Origin: Devosia sp. A16
GTDB lineage: Bacteria > Pseudomonadota > Alphaproteobacteria > Rhizobiales > Devosiaceae
Assembly (NCBI RefSeq): GCF_001402915.1
Contig: NZ_CP012945.1
Span: forward strand, 4,007,501 to 4,071,500
Reading direction: 5' to 3'
DNA length: 64,000 nucleotides
Within the stretch, counting starts at the first letter, position 1; the number at the start of each line of letters is the position of its first letter. The position numbers were made by a program, and so were the translations under genes. The notes under the pieces were generated by a model that saw nothing but the letters and a program-made list of their open reading frames with translations, had not been told where the DNA came from and ran no database searches. Shown here in pieces: positions 62,516 through 64,000 of the stretch.

Positions 62516-64000
62516 ATGTCCTCCTCCCGTCACACCTCCCGCAACCGTTCGCAGAGCCCGACACTTGAGGACATGCTGCGGCGCGCCCTGGAACTGCATC
62601 AGGCCGGCCGAGGCAGTGAAGCTGCCGAACTTTACCGGCAGATCCTGCGTCGTGACCCAAAGCACCCGGCGGCCAACCATCTGTTTGGTCTTGCGCAGTT
62701 GCAGCAGGGCGAGCCGGCCACCGCCATCCGCCACATTGCCGTGGCGCTGCAGGCCGAACCCGCCAACGCCCAGTATCTGGGCAATATGGGTGTGGCGCTG
62801 ACCAGTGCGGGCCGGCACGAGGAGGCCGTGGAGGTGCTGCGCCGTGCCGTGGCGATCAATCCGGGCTCGGCGGAAGCTTATGCCAATCTTGGCATGGCCA
62901 GCCGGGCGCTGGGGCGCTTCGACGACGCTGCCGAGGCATATCGCCGAGCCGCCGAGATACGGCCGACCGAGGCGACATTTCAGTACCGGTTGGCCGGCGC
63001 GCTGCGTCAGGCGGGCGATCACCTCGCGGCGGAGGTGGCCTACCGCCGGACGATCGAACTGCGCCCCCAATTTGTCGATGCCTACCGCAATCTCGGGTTC
63101 ATCCTGATCGACCAGCACCGTTCGGAGGAGGCTCTCGCGCTGCTCGACGCGGGATTGGCCAATAACCCCAACGACGCAGGCCTGCACCTGCAACGAGCGC
63201 GCGCGCTTTATGCGCTTGGGGACATTCGGAGCGCGATTTCGGGTTTCGACCGTGCCCTTGCAATAAGGCCGACCTACGGGGAGGCGCATCTGCAGCGCGC
63301 CACCGTGATGCGGCATCGGCAGCGTGGCAGCGCCATCGAGGCGATGGAACGCCTGATCCGTTCGGAGAGCGCTCCCGCGGAGGATCGCATCTTCGCTGGC
63401 TTCGGACTGGGCAAGGCTTTGGCGGACATCGGAGACCACGTCGACTCGATCGCGGTATTCGTCGAGGCAAATCGGATGCAGCGTCAGCGGCTCACCTTCT
63501 CGTGGAGTCGCGAGGTCGAGTTCATGAAGGCGACCGTCGAGCGCTTCCGGGAGGTTGATGACGGGAGGCAAAGCGCCGCGTCCTCCGGGGCGGAGCCGAT
63601 CTTCATCGTCGGCTTGCCTCGCTCAGGCAAGACCACGCTCGAGGCCCTCCTTGCCTCCCATCCCCTGGTGGCCGGTGCCGGCGAACTTCCGACCATGGGC
63701 CTGCTGGTCCGCCGTTTGCTCCAGAGCGCCAATGGCGCTCCGCTATCGGCGATCGCCCCTGAGCGGTTTGCCGAGCTTGGGGAGGCGTACCTCAGACAAG
63801 CAGGCAAGCTGGTGCCGGACGGCCGGCGTGTCGTCGATACGATGCCGTCGAACTACTATCATCTCGGGATCATCCGCCTCGCTCTGCCTCAAGCCCGCAT
63901 CATCCACTGCGTTCGTCCGGCGGCGGATCACCGTGTCGCCATATTCGAGAAGCTCCTCACCGGCGCCGGGTTCGAGTACGCGAACGATCTGGCCGAGCTG
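62516..64000 (+). CDS. TPR-sulfotransferase-type protein (3' end beyond window)
   Basis: The frame from ATG 62516 is open to the right edge (495 codons), so the gene continues outside. The first 340 residues are TPR repeats (LGNMGVALTSAGRHEEAVEVLRRAVAINPGSAEAYANLG and similar). A sulfotransferase-type nucleotide loop IFIVGLPRSGKTTLEALLASHP follows (362-383), with Lys372 where most relatives have Thr (SGTT). Such TPR-sulfotransferases sulfate protein tyrosine or glycans in alphaproteobacteria; targets are not known. It is divergent from the SDR gene and related in type to 59982-61658. Confidence 0.85.
   Translation, partial: MSSSRHTSRNRSQSPTLEDMLRRALELHQAGRGSEAAELYRQILRRDPKHPAANHLFGLAQLQQGEPATAIRHIAVALQAEPANAQYLGNMGVALTSAGRHEEAVEVLRRAVAINPGSAEAYANLGMASRALGRFDDAAEAYRRAAEIRPTEATFQYRLAGALRQAGDHLAAEVAYRRTIELRPQFVDAYRNLGFILIDQHRSEEALALLDAGLANNPNDAGLHLQRARALYALGDIRSAISGFDRALAIRPTYGEAHLQRATVMRHRQRGSAIEAMERLIRSESAPAEDRIFAGFGLGKALADIGDHVDSIAVFVEANRMQRQRLTFSWSREVEFMKATVERFREVDDGRQSAASSGAEPIFIVGLPRSGKTTLEALLASHPLVAGAGELPTMGLLVRRLLQSANGAPLSAIAPERFAELGEAYLRQAGKLVPDGRRVVDTMPSNYYHLGIIRLALPQARIIHCVRPAADHRVAIFEKLLTGAGFEYANDLAEL

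Noticed and set aside
61655-63571. Minus-strand open frame of 638 codons
   Set aside because: It is antisense to the clear TPR-sulfotransferase from 62516 and runs out of frame through the SDR gene. The true genes are 61693-62436 (minus) and 62516-64000 (plus).

Overview
The window is high-GC DNA, densely coded, with long same-strand operons, many ABC transporters, an agp/mel alpha-galactoside locus like that of rhizobia, and dispersed G/C-rich palindromic repeats between genes. This points to a chromosome of an alphaproteobacterium of the order Hyphomicrobiales, probably a Devosia-like genus. The genus is an inference from family resemblance, not a proven assignment. I saw no tRNA, rRNA, CRISPR array, insertion sequence or origin.

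Positions 1-20040 form a cell-surface polysaccharide locus. It holds an O-antigen ligase/polymerase-like membrane protein (cut by the left edge), a PPP-type phosphatase, a Wzz/BY-kinase, two very large Sel1-repeat exported proteins (706 and 1253 aa), two GT4 glycosyltransferases, an EpsG-like polymerase, a Wzx-type flippase, a WecG/TagA-type glycosyltransferase and a nucleotide-sugar epimerase with Phe in place of the catalytic Tyr. It ends with a UDP-glucuronate decarboxylase plus GalE-like epimerase pair that could supply UDP-xylose and UDP-arabinose. The flippase/polymerase/glycosyltransferase segment (about 6.1-11.7 kb) looks less GC-rich than its surroundings.

Positions 20050-37190 are catabolic. 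After an inositol-phosphatase-family gene come two minus-strand ABC operons. One (25672 down to 20944) ends in a glycerophosphodiester phosphodiesterase. The other (33966 down to 25915) couples a carbohydrate ABC importer to a CehA-type PHP hydrolase, an IolE-like TIM barrel and a Gfo/Idh/MocA oxidoreductase. A divergent LacI regulator and a GH38-like DUF5054 enzyme lie next to it, and a 20-bp LacI-type operator sits between the -35 and -10 elements of the promoter of the second operon. This is the best candidate here for an undescribed catabolic system.

Positions 37240-46680 hold a LysE exporter, then an alpha-galactoside locus: MelR/AgpT-like AraC regulator, AgpA, AgpB, AgpC, fused AgpD ATPase and MelA (GH4). 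Positions 46900-55540 hold mixed housekeeping and stress genes: an APH kinase, a CBS protein, an EamA half-transporter with an AraC regulator, an ABM-like protein, a DUF3224 protein, a flavin-dependent tryptophan-halogenase homologue with intact catalytic residues, an amidohydrolase, and an ECF sigma/anti-sigma pair divergent from a DUF4394 gene with matching promoter motifs on both strands.

Positions 55570-59985 form an amino-sugar cluster (Gfo/Idh oxidoreductase, GntR, SIS-type NagB-II, NagA). Positions 59982-64000 hold a TPR-like sulfotransferase, an SDR, and a second TPR-sulfotransferase that runs off the right edge. Two near-identical 128-bp inverted-doublet repeats (32309-32436 and 46699-46826) and several related hairpin repeats lie between operons.
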